DNA from: a virus
Virus record (IMG/VR): IMGVR_UViG_3300028610_001711
Coordinates: 1-38,456 of that record
Length of the DNA stretch: 38,456 nt
Reading direction: 5' to 3' (one strand)
Shown one piece after another: positions 6,932 through 14,965 of the stretch; positions within the stretch are counted from its first letter, which is position 1, and each line of letters begins with the position of its first letter. The notes under the pieces are model-generated. The model was not told the origin of the DNA. It ran no database searches and saw nothing but the letters and a program-made list of their open reading frames with translations. Made by a program: the position numbers and the translations under genes.

Positions 6932-7242
6932 TTAACGAAATTGGAAATTTTATATACGTGGTTTCTCACGATAAGTATGTTCGGATGAAGGAAAAGGATG
7001 TTGGTAATCTTTGGGAACCGAATTTGCGTTTATCTGATGAGCCCTCTCCTAACAGGAGATATAGGTTGGTGGAGAAAAGTTTTATTATTACCTTCCTATT
7101 GTATATGAATATTAAGTTTGAGGACGTTAAGATTGTTGGATTTGTTCAGGAAGATGGTGAGATAGAAGTTGACCACCAAAGCATTACCAATTTATTTAAT
7201 ATTTTTGGTTCTGATGGTGTTAAAATTAGTGTTTGGCTATAG
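6928..7242 (+). CDS. DFVNAF-family paralogue M10 (degenerate)
   Basis: A 104-residue protein in the array that has kept only traces of the pattern. FIYVVSHDKYVRM stands for block A, a Trp at residue 28 for block B, VKIVGFVQEDGEIEVD for block C (no Pro), and NLFNIFGSDGVKI may be a remnant of block D. The reading frame is intact and overlaps M9 by four bases. It is either a strongly diverged copy or a decaying one. Confidence 0.72.
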   Translation: MINEIGNFIYVVSHDKYVRMKEKDVGNLWEPNLRLSDEPSPNRRYRLVEKSFIITFLLYMNIKFEDVKIVGFVQEDGEIEVDHQSITNLFNIFGSDGVKISVWL

Positions 7243-7252
7243 GAGAAAGAAC

Positions 7253-7780
7253 GTGGATAAGTATAAGTTGATTGAAGTGTCAGATGAAACACGTAAGATT
7301 AATATGCCCGTGTTGGATGAAGACGTGCGTGACAGGGGTTTGGAAGAGTTTGGGCTTGAAGGTGATCACGGCAAGGTTGTGACCATTGATGTCTGTAAGA
7401 GCGTATACATCTGCCCTATCTGTGAAGAAGAGAATGTCATGGTGATGGTGAATAACCGTATCATCTTTGGTTCCAGTTCTTCTAATGACAGTAAAGGCGG
7501 CGAGATGTGTGTCAAGTGTTCCTCGTTACCGAAGGAAGAGATTGATGCGCGGTTTGAGGCCACTGAGGGTGGAATGAGTCCTTTGTGGCGAACTAAGGAA
7601 GAATTAGAACACCACACGATCATAATTGATGCCGGTGACGTGTTTTGGGGACAGGTAGAAGATTTTGGGAATTGTTTTTTCAGCAATTGTTCGGAAGACT
7701 TCATTGTTGACTGGTGTGCTGAAAATGGATGGTCCCTGCGTATAATGCGCGGTATTGTTCAACCCCCAAGAACGGAATAG
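7253..7780 (+). CDS. Zinc-ribbon protein within the array
   Basis: A 175-residue protein. I take the GTG at 7253 as start because AGGAG lies at 7241-7245 and because an earlier start would overlap M10 by 74 bases. CPIC (about residues 48-51) and CVKC (about 83-86) form a four-Cys ribbon separated by a Ser-rich loop. The C-terminal third is rich in aromatic and Cys residues (FGNCFFSNCSEDFIVDWCAENGW). No family is recognised. The start context, GTGGATAA(G/A) after AGGAG, recurs at the gene at 15990. Confidence 0.75.
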   Translation: MDKYKLIEVSDETRKINMPVLDEDVRDRGLEEFGLEGDHGKVVTIDVCKSVYICPICEEENVMVMVNNRIIFGSSSSNDSKGGEMCVKCSSLPKEEIDARFEATEGGMSPLWRTKEELEHHTIIIDAGDVFWGQVEDFGNCFFSNCSEDFIVDWCAENGWSLRIMRGIVQPPRTE

Positions 7781-7842
7781 TATCATGCTTACTGCTGATT
7801 TTTTTCTGGCCATACTTATAACATAACGGTGGGTGGTGGAAT

Positions 7843-8205
7843 ATGTTAAAACCACGGTTTGCTTTATATAATACACGCCAAGACAATATCCTATGCAAGA
7901 AGCAATGGAGCAATAGCAATGGCAATTCATATTATAATTTTCTATGGACTAAGGTAGAGGAAAGCCGTTATCTCATTTTGAGTTCTAGTGGTGTAGATGT
8001 TTTGATTGATCATATCTGCTATACAGTCCTTGATGAATTGGTACCTGTAGATCAACGAAGCATTGCCCACAACGTTGCCCAATTTTTAGTATTGAATAGC
8101 TTTGATAAGGATTTGATAATTATTCCCATCAAACAAGTTGGTGCTTCTTACACAGATGAATGGATAGAGCAAGGATTAGATTTTGTGAATGGATTTGGAA
8201 TATGA
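7843..8205 (+). CDS. DFVNAF-family paralogue M11
   Basis: A 120-residue protein lacking an N-terminal extension: it begins almost at block A (RFALYNTRQDNIL, 5-17). Trp 35 follows, then LIIIPIKQV (94-102), and it stops at LDFVNGFGI. A 62-base gap with no clear promoter separates it from the zinc-ribbon gene. The ATG lies after GGTGGTGGAA. The stop overlaps M12. Confidence 0.82.
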   Translation: MLKPRFALYNTRQDNILCKKQWSNSNGNSYYNFLWTKVEESRYLILSSSGVDVLIDHICYTVLDELVPVDQRSIAHNVAQFLVLNSFDKDLIIIPIKQVGASYTDEWIEQGLDFVNGFGI

Positions 8206-8585
8206 GTTTTGAGAGAGTGATTTTGGAACATATGCCTGAAGTAGAGAGTAGAGAACCTTGTCATGGGTATGTTATATTTAATCCAGCCACGAATAAGTAT
8301 TTAAGTGAGGGAATGGACCCAAGGAAAAGTCAAGGATGGCAATGGTTTAATATACCTCAAAATGTAGTATTTGCTGGTACCATACTTGAAGACCCTATTG
8401 AAGAAAGAATGTTAAGGTTAGCACAGAGTCAATATATCTCTATGAATATTGACTTGCATGGATGTATGTTAATCCCTGCTGTGTCGTATGTTGGTGACCT
8501 TAGAATTGATTATGTTGAAGTATATGTTAAGGTTGATTTCGTTAATGCATTTAATTTTTTGGATACAATAAAAAATTCCGTATAA
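8202..8585 (+). CDS. DFVNAF-family paralogue M12
   Basis: A 127-residue protein. The ATG at 8202 overlaps the TGA of M11; the in-frame start at 8160 lies well inside M11 and is rejected. GYVIFNPATNKYLSEG, two Trp (WQWF), CMLIPAVSYVGDL, VDFVNAFNF. An insert EVYVKV separates blocks C and D. It ends a run; an 85-base gap with a promoter follows. Confidence 0.85.
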   Translation: MSFERVILEHMPEVESREPCHGYVIFNPATNKYLSEGMDPRKSQGWQWFNIPQNVVFAGTILEDPIEERMLRLAQSQYISMNIDLHGCMLIPAVSYVGDLRIDYVEVYVKVDFVNAFNFLDTIKNSV

Positions 8586-8612
8586 ATGCCGTAAATTCCT
8601 TATAATTTATGC

Positions 8613-8641
8613 TTGTAATAAAGAATTAATTGTTGTATAAT
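8613..8641 (+). promoter_or_regulatory. Sigma-70-like promoter inside the array
   Basis: TTGTAA (8613-8618), 17 bases, perfect TATAAT (8636-8641), 30 bases before the membrane-protein gene. Upstream at 8594-8606 lies CCTTATAATTTAT, the reverse complement of part of the array leader. It would restart transcription midway through the array. Confidence 0.5.
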
Positions 8642-8670
8642 GGTGATAACAGTGTTATTAGAGAATTGAT

Positions 8671-8898
8671 ATGGAAATATCAGGATCAATGTTTGTAATT
8701 CTTGCAATTCTTGCAATTCTTGTAATTGGAGTAGTTATTCAATTATTCAGTGGGTTTTTCATCTGGTTATTGAAGACGCTGTTCTATTTCATTGTTTTCG
8801 TGGTCGTGTGTTATGTATTATTACTTTTGTACCCGATCATAATGATGATGCTTTCCACTCTTCTCTTAGCCTTACAATTATTTATGGCAGGATTATGA
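8671..8898 (+). CDS. Small membrane protein with two or three helices
   Basis: A 75-residue, almost wholly hydrophobic protein. Segments 7-30 and 33-60 can each span the membrane and the last 15 residues are also apolar. Repeated ILAILAIL codons start the first helix. It overlaps by four bases with M13, which carries its own N-terminal membrane helix, so the two may work together at the inner membrane. A holin role is possible from size and hydrophobicity but the charged C-terminus typical of holins is absent. Confidence 0.7.
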   Translation: MEISGSMFVILAILAILVIGVVIQLFSGFFIWLLKTLFYFIVFVVVCYVLLLLYPIIMMMLSTLLLALQLFMAGL

Positions 8899-9485
8899 TT
8901 GATTTATTGGGTTATTTAGACTTTCTAATTGAAACCAAGAAAATAGGAGATCTGACATTCTTTGTCGTTGGTTTCGGTTTATTGTTCTACGGTGCCATTG
9001 AATTTACGTTATGGGGCATATCTAAAATTGAAAATATTCTAGGTAAAATGGTTGCCTTTATTCCAGAAAAAGAATTTATGCTCACGAAAATGCCACAAAA
9101 ATATGAACAAATGGAGACTGGTCTCGTTCTTTTTAACACCAACACAGAAAAATATCTATCAGTGGAAGAGGAATGGAACGGGCATGATGGTTATGATATC
9201 TTTTATAAATGGGCAGATTCTACTTCATGCCTACTTATAAACGGAAGTGGTCATCGTAATTCAGGGTTCAGTTGGAAGAAAATGGTTGGTTACGTAGGTC
9301 GTGAAATTCACGCATGTTTATTAGTTCCTGTTGAAATATTTATTCATGACACCATGTTTGGTCGGCACCGTGGATTTTTTATGAACGCTAATTTCATTAA
9401 TGCATTCAGGTTTCAAGATGAACTTGATGACGTGTCATCTAACGTATTGAAGAAGATACTGAATGGACTTAAAAACAATGAGTAA
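8895..9485 (+). CDS. DFVNAF-family paralogue M13, membrane-anchored
   Basis: A 196-residue protein. The ATG at 8895 (ATGA overlap with the membrane-protein gene) is preferred to the start at 8808. Residues 20-42 (LTFFVVGFGLLFYGAIEFTLWG) form a membrane helix, followed by a linker and the family core: TGLVLFNTNTEKYLSVEEEW, Trp, CLLVPVEIF, ANFINAFRF. About 25 charged residues follow block D. It is one of two members with a clear membrane anchor (see M22). Confidence 0.83.
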   Translation: MIDLLGYLDFLIETKKIGDLTFFVVGFGLLFYGAIEFTLWGISKIENILGKMVAFIPEKEFMLTKMPQKYEQMETGLVLFNTNTEKYLSVEEEWNGHDGYDIFYKWADSTSCLLINGSGHRNSGFSWKKMVGYVGREIHACLLVPVEIFIHDTMFGRHRGFFMNANFINAFRFQDELDDVSSNVLKKILNGLKNNE

Positions 9486-9696
9486 AGAAAAAACAGACGA
9501 ACAACTTGACGCCGAGTACGAACGGCGATTCTGGTGGTGGCGGTTGAGGGCAGACCTTTGGTGCTGGATTTGTGGGGGCGACAGAGACATATCCAAAAGG
9601 TATAAAACCTATGCCGCAACCAACTTCTACATGGACAGACCAGCAAGGATGTGGGCGATGTCTATTATCGTTGCAGAATACGAAGGGAAAATATAG
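9478..9696 (+). CDS. Small Trp-rich protein of unknown function
   Basis: A 72-residue protein starting at the ATG at 9478, overlapping the end of M13 by eight bases. It contains WWWRLRADLWCWICGG (six Trp in 20 residues) and a single CxxC-like CWIC, then a basic patch SKRYK. No family is recognised. The opposite-strand frame at 9469-9699 is also open but lacks a start with a ribosome-binding site. A GGGGGG-like run precedes the next gene. Confidence 0.6.
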   Translation: MSKEKTDEQLDAEYERRFWWWRLRADLWCWICGGDRDISKRYKTYAATNFYMDRPARMWAMSIIVAEYEGKI

Positions 9697-9715
9697 CACC
9701 GGGGGGTAAGGCCAA

Positions 9716-10141
9716 ATGAATCGGAGGATATCGCCGGGAACAGGAACACGAAAAGTGGAACAGTTTCTGAATACAGCAACGATTCAAGAAGCGTGGCATA
9801 ACACATATCTTGGGTATTTTCTTTACAGTTTGCACAAAGAAAAGTTTTTAGATAATATCACCGTTCCGGGTAAAACAGGATTATACCTGAGTTGGGCTTC
9901 CATAACCGGATACGTGGTATTGAACAATGATTTAGAAACAAGCGAGGAAAGACACACACGTATCATGGAATTCTTTCAAAAAACTGAGGGGGACAATTGG
10001 CCTAGACAGAATTTCCTGTGTGTATTTGGAAAAGTTATATCAAACAGTGATTCACATAAACTTGTTAGTGCTGAATATGATTTCCGGCGGTCGTTTTTCT
10101 TTGACGAGAAAGAGTACACTGTGAATAGGAATCTATTATGA
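9716..10141 (+). CDS. DFVNAF-family paralogue M14
   Basis: A 141-residue protein. GYFLYSLHKEKFLDN is block A, Trp and a hydrophobic strand follow (LYLSWASITGYVVL), FLCVFGKVIS stands for block C without Pro, and YDFRRSFFF for block D. The DFRR(S/T)F form is shared with M19, and DFRHSF with M26, defining a subfamily. A basic, Gly-rich head (RRISPGTGTRK) is private. Four-base overlap with M15. Confidence 0.8.
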   Translation: MNRRISPGTGTRKVEQFLNTATIQEAWHNTYLGYFLYSLHKEKFLDNITVPGKTGLYLSWASITGYVVLNNDLETSEERHTRIMEFFQKTEGDNWPRQNFLCVFGKVISNSDSHKLVSAEYDFRRSFFFDEKEYTVNRNLL

Positions 10142-10509
10142 CACGTACACCATCACATTGGCTTTCGTCACATTGGGTTGTATATGATCCTGAAAATGAC
10201 AGGTGTTTGCGTGTCAGTGAGATAGACCACCGGATTCTATGGGAAAAGAAGCCGCTTACTAACTATCTTCTTTTGTCTTTGGATAATATTGAATATATTG
10301 AGAAGTTTCAATGTATGCTAGTGACAGTTGAGGTGGATGTTTTGGCTAAGAGAATCGTGAATAAATTGTTAATCAATTTTCTTACTAAAAAGGCAATGTG
10401 GCGGAAAGTAATAGTTGTTCCTGTTGTTGGGAGCCAGTACCACGGTCACACCTCATGTGAGGAACTACCAGAACATTTGGATTTTGTGAGGGGATTCAAA
10501 TTCACATAA
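10138..10509 (+). CDS. DFVNAF-family paralogue M15
   Basis: A 123-residue protein without an N-terminal extension: HWVVYDPENDRCLRV (13-27), Trp, a leucine-rich strand, FLTKKAMWRKVIVVPVVG, LDFVRGFKFT. M15, M16, M17, M24 and M25 form a subfamily with a FL...W(R/K)(D/E/K)I-x-x-(V/F)P block before block C. It ends exactly where M16 begins. Confidence 0.83.
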   Translation: MTRTPSHWLSSHWVVYDPENDRCLRVSEIDHRILWEKKPLTNYLLLSLDNIEYIEKFQCMLVTVEVDVLAKRIVNKLLINFLTKKAMWRKVIVVPVVGSQYHGHTSCEELPEHLDFVRGFKFT

Positions 10510-10859
10510 AATTATACAACCTTTGGGATTCTATTGATGAGACGTTTCTCATGATTAAACGTAAGGACGCAGATTATCCTAATCTCCAATGGGTTGAGGA
10601 ATTAACAGGTGGACGCAGATTATTCTTAGGTGACGATGATGTAAAAAAATTAGGAGCAATACACTCATTGTATGTTTATGGAAGATACACGGAACCAGAA
10701 ATTGCTTCACTGCCAATAGTTGTTGAAATGGATGACATGACAAGGGACATATACGACTTTGTAAAACGTACTACCAACTGGAGAGATATCTGGTTTTTCC
10801 CTGTAATGCGTGGTGGTGATGATAGAGTTATGGATTTTACAAATGGTTTTCAAGTTTAG
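10500..10859 (+). CDS. DFVNAF-family paralogue M16, probably with a non-ATG start
   Basis: The first ATG in this frame (10551) would delete block A. Translated upstream, the frame reads IKLYNLWDSIDETFLM (from 10506), a clear block A. Hence translation should begin at ATT (10500) or ATA (10506), with AGGGG at 10489-10493 at good spacing, overlapping the end of M15. From 10500 the product has 119 residues. The core continues with LQWVEEL, NWRDIWFFPVMRGG and MDFTNGFQV. A sequencing error that removed an ATG is the alternative. Confidence 0.7.
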   Translation: MHIKLYNLWDSIDETFLMIKRKDADYPNLQWVEELTGGRRLFLGDDDVKKLGAIHSLYVYGRYTEPEIASLPIVVEMDDMTRDIYDFVKRTTNWRDIWFFPVMRGGDDRVMDFTNGFQV

Positions 10860-11220
10860 ACCACAATTTACAATTTATCATCCAGAACAAGATAAATTCT
10901 TGTTCTGGTCAAATGTTGTTACGGTTTCACCACCGGGGGAGTCGATTATTTTTATGTGGGGGGATAAGTTGCCGGTGGGTCTTCGCCACATGTTGATTAC
11001 AATGCATCATATTCATGATATAGAGACTGATCAAAGTAGATTAAATTTTCTAATTAGAGATATGCTTAAGTTCCTGAAGGGTACTAGTGTATGGGAAGAG
11101 ATTATGCTTGTCCCAATAGACCGAGATACTGGCACCAGCGGCAAAGACAAAACAATTATTAATGATTTGAATTTTATTAATGCATTCAGGTGCAGTATGA
11201 TGACGGCGGGTGATAAGTAA
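10843..11220 (+). CDS. DFVNAF-family paralogue M17
   Basis: A 125-residue protein. The ATG at 10843 lies 17 bases before the end of M16; the earlier start at 10810 would add unrelated residues. FTIYHPEQDKFLFW (9-22), Trp 39, FLKGTSVWEEIMLVPIDRD, LNFINAFRC. It is the closest relative of M25 and M15. Ends with a short polar tail. Confidence 0.82.
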   Translation: MVFKFRPQFTIYHPEQDKFLFWSNVVTVSPPGESIIFMWGDKLPVGLRHMLITMHHIHDIETDQSRLNFLIRDMLKFLKGTSVWEEIMLVPIDRDTGTSGKDKTIINDLNFINAFRCSMMTAGDK

Positions 11221-11225
11221 AAACT

Positions 11226-11750
11226 ATGAGACTGGATTTAGGTACAGATGAGTTTGTAGTAGCAGATAAAAGACTAAAGCCTTTTGACTATAAGCGTAAA
11301 GGTGTAGCAATCTACAATGCTTCGCAGGATACGTTCCTATGCCGTGAATTTGAAGCCGATGATGAATGTGCGGATAGTAATTGTGGGCGTCTAGAATTTG
11401 CGTGGAAAAAGGATAAACTTATGCTTATTCCTGATGAAACATTATCCATCCTTTCAAAGAATATATTTCTAAGAACTACTGATCAACCAATTCTACGAGA
11501 AGACCTACTGTTTAAAATACCCATGACTGATTTTGTCTGGAATCATATTGATAATTGCATTATAGTGAACTGTATGTACTTCCACGCAGACGTTTATAAC
11601 CGACGTGGGTTGATCTATGCATTGGGTCAATTAGTCCGTGGGCGGGGGTTCCCGTCGTCTGAGTTGATACCTGAGAGCCATCGGGAGATATTCATAGACA
11701 TTGATCACATACACACCACCCCATTGACCATATTTAAGAGAGAGTTATGA
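11226..11750 (+). CDS. DFVNAF-family paralogue M18 (C-terminus replaced)
   Basis: A 174-residue protein. KGVAIYNASQDTFLCREF is block A, FAWKKDKLMLIPDETL carries the Trp, and NCIIVNCMYFHADVY stands for block C. The last 50 residues (GRGFPSSELIPESHREIFIDIDHIHTTPL) replace block D with a longer segment, of which FIDIDH is the only echo. Five bases separate it from M17; it overlaps M19 by four. Confidence 0.8.
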   Translation: MRLDLGTDEFVVADKRLKPFDYKRKGVAIYNASQDTFLCREFEADDECADSNCGRLEFAWKKDKLMLIPDETLSILSKNIFLRTTDQPILREDLLFKIPMTDFVWNHIDNCIIVNCMYFHADVYNRRGLIYALGQLVRGRGFPSSELIPESHREIFIDIDHIHTTPLTIFKREL

Positions 11751-12181
11751 AACCCACAATCTCTATTACAAAACCGTCAGGGGTTCAAACTATGCGAGAG
11801 CCGGAGATAAGGGTAGTGGACCACATTCCTCTTGGTCGGGAACTGGTGATACAGAAAGGATATGTGCTGTATAGTACAGAGACTGAGCGGTATTTGTCGT
11901 ATTACAGTGAGTCCCCGCAACTATGTTGGAGAGAGAAACCAATCAATTTGTTTATGAGTGAAGATGTTGATAATAGTCTTGTTTCGGTTGTGCTTGCCCA
12001 TGATATTCAATCATTTGTTGGGAAAGAAGCATATTCTTCTTGTTTCATGGTGCCCAGTGTGTATTATAGTCGGGTAGTTGACGCCTCTACAATAGATGGC
12101 AAGGTAAGTATTATTGAGGTACATGTAGTCCACGACTTTAGACGAACTTTCCCATGGAGTGACATAGCACCATGGCAATGA
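11747..12181 (+). CDS. DFVNAF-family paralogue M19
   Basis: A 144-residue protein. KGYVLYSTETERYLSYY is block A, CWREKP block B, then FMSEDVDNSL...FVGKEAYSSCFMVPSVYYS (block C) and VVHDFRRTFPW (block D). FVG before block C is shared with M22 and resembles FLG in M26. The start overlaps the TGA of M18. Confidence 0.83.
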   Translation: MKPTISITKPSGVQTMREPEIRVVDHIPLGRELVIQKGYVLYSTETERYLSYYSESPQLCWREKPINLFMSEDVDNSLVSVVLAHDIQSFVGKEAYSSCFMVPSVYYSRVVDASTIDGKVSIIEVHVVHDFRRTFPWSDIAPWQ

Positions 12182-12549
12182 TAAAAGATCTTGACTTAAC
12201 TGATGATTATCTTTGGTATAATCCGGTTAACGAGAAGTATCTCACCATAGAGTATTTGACTGAACCACCACCCACCATTAAGGAATTTAGTGAAGTAGAG
12301 CAAAAGCACCTATGGGGATTTGCTTGGGTAGATAAACCAGTAATCACTACATGGATTAGTTTTAAAGGAAAGGAAGCTGATAAGTTAACTACTTTCATAT
12401 CACAAAACCCGGATGGAAAACACGGAATGTTTGTTCCCTTCAAGTTTGTGAGAATTAGGGAAGGGGTTAATATAATCTCAGTTGATCATATACTGAGCGT
12501 GTCCTTCGCAGTTGCTAATTTAGACGATATTGGGGGATTGCATTTGTAA
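12172..12549 (+). CDS. DFVNAF-family paralogue M20
   Basis: A 125-residue protein; the ATG at 12178 overlaps the TGA of M19 in the usual ATGA way and may be the real start, giving 123 residues. DYLWYNPVNEKYLTIEY is block A, GFAWVDKP block B, GMFVPFKFV block C. Block D is weak (VDHILSVSFAVAN). Polar loop EPPPTIKEFSEVEQ between A and B. Confidence 0.78.
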   Translation: MAMIKDLDLTDDYLWYNPVNEKYLTIEYLTEPPPTIKEFSEVEQKHLWGFAWVDKPVITTWISFKGKEADKLTTFISQNPDGKHGMFVPFKFVRIREGVNIISVDHILSVSFAVANLDDIGGLHL

Positions 12550-12578
12550 TCTGGATTTTGTACTGGGATTAAGCTATA

Positions 12579-13061
12579 ATGGCATTTGACAAAGACGCGA
12601 AAATTAGAGAGAAATCAATGACATTTATTCCAAATACGTGGGTTAAAGAAACCTCGGACAACACTTATACCCTTTATCATATGGATAAAGAAGCTCATTT
12701 ATCTCTACAGTTACCAGAGGGCGTGTATACTTGGGGTGGAGAGGATATGCTTCAGTCTTGGGATGGAAAGGACACATTTCAGTTTTTTACTGATATGGAA
12801 ATTGATTTTCTTACCACCATGGTACGTTCCATGATTGAGATATCTGAGGTTACACCGCCTCCTGATGAAATTGATGTTTGTGAGGAGATGCTTGGTGGCT
12901 CTGGTATGGGTATTAGAATGCTGGGGGTAGTGAAAATGATAGTTAAAACTGGATACCAACATATACGGATAGTGCCCGGAGACTTGAAACCATCGTATAT
13001 TACAAATGGGAGGATGGTTGATGTGTGGGAGCCTGATTTTCGTTACGGAATCAGGATTTAG
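12579..13061 (+). CDS. DFVNAF-family paralogue M21
   Basis: A 160-residue protein. YTLYHMDKEAHLSLQ is block A, YTWGGEDMLQSW block B, HIRIVPGDLKPSY block C and WEPDFRYGIRI block D. The middle is longer than in other members (an acidic, Met-rich stretch with EVTPPPDEIDVCEE). It is preceded by a 29-base gap that contains TATAAT directly at the ATG, too close to serve as its promoter. Confidence 0.78.
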   Translation: MAFDKDAKIREKSMTFIPNTWVKETSDNTYTLYHMDKEAHLSLQLPEGVYTWGGEDMLQSWDGKDTFQFFTDMEIDFLTTMVRSMIEISEVTPPPDEIDVCEEMLGGSGMGIRMLGVVKMIVKTGYQHIRIVPGDLKPSYITNGRMVDVWEPDFRYGIRI

Positions 13062-13063
13062 TT

Positions 13064-13735
13064 ATGGATATGTTTACAGTTGTGATAACATGGCAAGTTT
13101 GGCTGACTGCCATTGTAATATCTGTGATAGTTTTTATTGGTCTTCGGGTAAAGAAACGACCGACAGGAGCCGTTCAGGAGAAAAGAGTATACCCCATAAA
13201 GCAGAAAGTATTGGATGCTAAGCCAGAATCTCCCTATTCTGTATACGAAGGGTATGCTCTGTATTGCACAAACAAAGATATGTATTTACGGTGTATTGAC
13301 AATTCAACTTACGACTGGGTAGAGACTTTAAGAGATGCGGAAGACTTTTTCTTGAAGGCAGATGGTGAACCAAAACCAGTTTGGCACTTTCACAAAGCAA
13401 TATCAAATTTCGTTGGGTCACTGCACTGTGTGCTAGTTCCATGCAAATTATATACAAAAAATTATCCAAATTATATACCATTTGCTTATTTTAAGAATAT
13501 GACTTATCGTGGTAGATTCACTGAACCAGATTTTAATAAATCAATGGATTTCCACGTGTATTATGAAAGAATGATAGAAGAAAGCAGTGTGCCTGAAGAA
13601 GCAATAGTGTCTTCCAGTATAAGCACCTCACTGAGCAACCCCTTGTCTAAGAAGTCGGGGCCACCAAGACCACGACCACCCCCACCCCCAAGACCACGAC
13701 CAATACCCCCAAAATCAAGAATAATTAATAATTAA
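13064..13735 (+). CDS. DFVNAF-family paralogue M22, membrane-anchored with a polyproline tail
   Basis: A 223-residue protein. Residues 3-25 (FTVVITWQVWLTAIVISVIVFIG) form a membrane helix, followed by a basic KKRP stop-transfer patch, so the core faces the cytoplasm. The core reads EGYALYCTNKDMYLRC, YDWVETL, FVGSLHCVLVPCKLY and MDFHVYYE. The last 35 residues hold two PPRPRP stretches, a run of five Pro and a basic end, a form used to bind SH3-, WW- or profilin-like partners in eukaryotes and as stiff spacers in bacteria. Plausibly a tethered effector. Confidence 0.8.
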   Translation: MDMFTVVITWQVWLTAIVISVIVFIGLRVKKRPTGAVQEKRVYPIKQKVLDAKPESPYSVYEGYALYCTNKDMYLRCIDNSTYDWVETLRDAEDFFLKADGEPKPVWHFHKAISNFVGSLHCVLVPCKLYTKNYPNYIPFAYFKNMTYRGRFTEPDFNKSMDFHVYYERMIEESSVPEEAIVSSSISTSLSNPLSKKSGPPRPRPPPPPRPRPIPPKSRIINN

Positions 13736-13736
13736 T

Positions 13737-14291
13737 ATGAGCATGATGAAGAGAATACATAAGAAAAGGAAACTTGGGAAACTTGTGAAAATCAACAAAC
13801 CGGTGTACAAGGATACTTTCCTTTCTGAAAGGCCGGAAGAGAATGATAAGGGAGTGGCGATAGCCCGTGGTAATCTATTATACAATACAGAAACAGATAA
13901 GTTTTTGAATACAGTGAATGGGAAGGTTGGTGGAGAATTTTCTTGGGAAGCCCAGAGTGCTTATTTTATATCAACTAGAAACACTGGTTCCGCAGATGAA
14001 AAAGAATTTAACAGGATTGTAAAATTTATCACACCAGAAGAGGGAATACAGTCAGTAATAGTGCCAGTAACCACATATAGACTACGAAGAACGGCATTTA
14101 CATATGAAGTGTATGTGGAAAGAAATTTTGGGTTGGCCTTTGCTTATGTAAAGTTTATACAAGAACAGGCAAGTGAAGGTGTAGCAGGCGATAATGATCC
14201 ACTTAATCAACGAACACTTATTGGTTTTGATCCCGCGCAGGATGGTGCGGATATAACGGTAATGTGTATCGGGATATCAGGTGAAATGTAG
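13737..14291 (+). CDS. DFVNAF-family paralogue M23
   Basis: A 184-residue protein. A very basic head (MKRIHKKRKLGKLVK) precedes RGNLLYNTETDKFLNTV (block A), FSWEAQSAYFI (block B), SVIVPVTTYR (block C) and VERNFGLAFAYVKF (block D). About 45 residues follow block D, ending in the hydrophobic DITVMCIGISGEM. The core pairs best with M19, M22 and M26. Confidence 0.8.
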   Translation: MSMMKRIHKKRKLGKLVKINKPVYKDTFLSERPEENDKGVAIARGNLLYNTETDKFLNTVNGKVGGEFSWEAQSAYFISTRNTGSADEKEFNRIVKFITPEEGIQSVIVPVTTYRLRRTAFTYEVYVERNFGLAFAYVKFIQEQASEGVAGDNDPLNQRTLIGFDPAQDGADITVMCIGISGEM

Positions 14292-14299
14292 AGTAAATT

Positions 14300-14659
14300 A
14301 TGAATACTAGTACGCCCATAGCAAAAAAACGGTTTGCCATTTATCATCTTGGAATGAAAAAATTTCTGTTCATGTTGAGGGAAACACCGCATGGTAGCCC
14401 ATTTACATGGATGCCAAGCAATGGGATATTCTTCACGTTAAATCAAGAGAACATTAGTTCATTTATCGGCTACTTACATAACGATAAGTATAGTAAGATA
14501 GGAACTGTGTGTATTTGGGTGATAAATTTTCTACGAAGGGAAAATAGTTGGAAAGATATTATGGTAGTTCCCTTGGATTTGTTGGAAGTTGGGAGTGATG
14601 AAGTAAACCTGTATGCACCGGATTATGACCGCAGCTATCAGCTATGGCTGGGAAAATGA
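14300..14659 (+). CDS. DFVNAF-family paralogue M24
   Basis: A 119-residue protein. RFAIYHLGMKKFLFML (11-26), FTWMPSNGIFFTL, FLRRENSWKDIMVVPLDL, and a block D reduced to PDYDRSYQLW. It has the same length and spacing as M25 and M17. The end overlaps the next start. Confidence 0.8.
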   Translation: MNTSTPIAKKRFAIYHLGMKKFLFMLRETPHGSPFTWMPSNGIFFTLNQENISSFIGYLHNDKYSKIGTVCIWVINFLRRENSWKDIMVVPLDLLEVGSDEVNLYAPDYDRSYQLWLGK

Positions 14660-14952
14660 CTAAACAGTTCTTTGTGATCTATAATCCAGAGAAGGATAAG
14701 TTTCTCTTGGATGAAACTGACCCGGAACTTCACCGCCCGTATCGGTGGGTGGTTGGCACATCTGGATGTTCCATACTGGCCATAACAGGGGACATGCTTG
14801 ATGGGTTTATTGCAAGAGAATTTGAAACGGCTAATCATATACTTGAGTTTTTGAAAAACCACTGTCCAGATGATGGTATAATGTTGATCCCGATGAATAT
14901 GATAAATGAAGACCGGGCCACGTTTGATTTCAAGCATGGGTTTAAGTTATGA
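14656..14952 (+). CDS. DFVNAF-family paralogue M25
   Basis: A 98-residue protein and the smallest full member, so it may show the minimal fold: QFFVIYNPEKDKFLLDE (block A), YRWVVGTSG (block B), a 40-residue helical middle, DGIMLIPMNM (block C), FDFKHGFKL (block D, at the very end). The ATG at 14656 overlaps the TGA of M24; an in-frame ATG at 14644 would add four residues. Confidence 0.82.
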   Translation: MTKQFFVIYNPEKDKFLLDETDPELHRPYRWVVGTSGCSILAITGDMLDGFIAREFETANHILEFLKNHCPDDGIMLIPMNMINEDRATFDFKHGFKL

Positions 14953-14965
14953 TAGGGAGAACATA

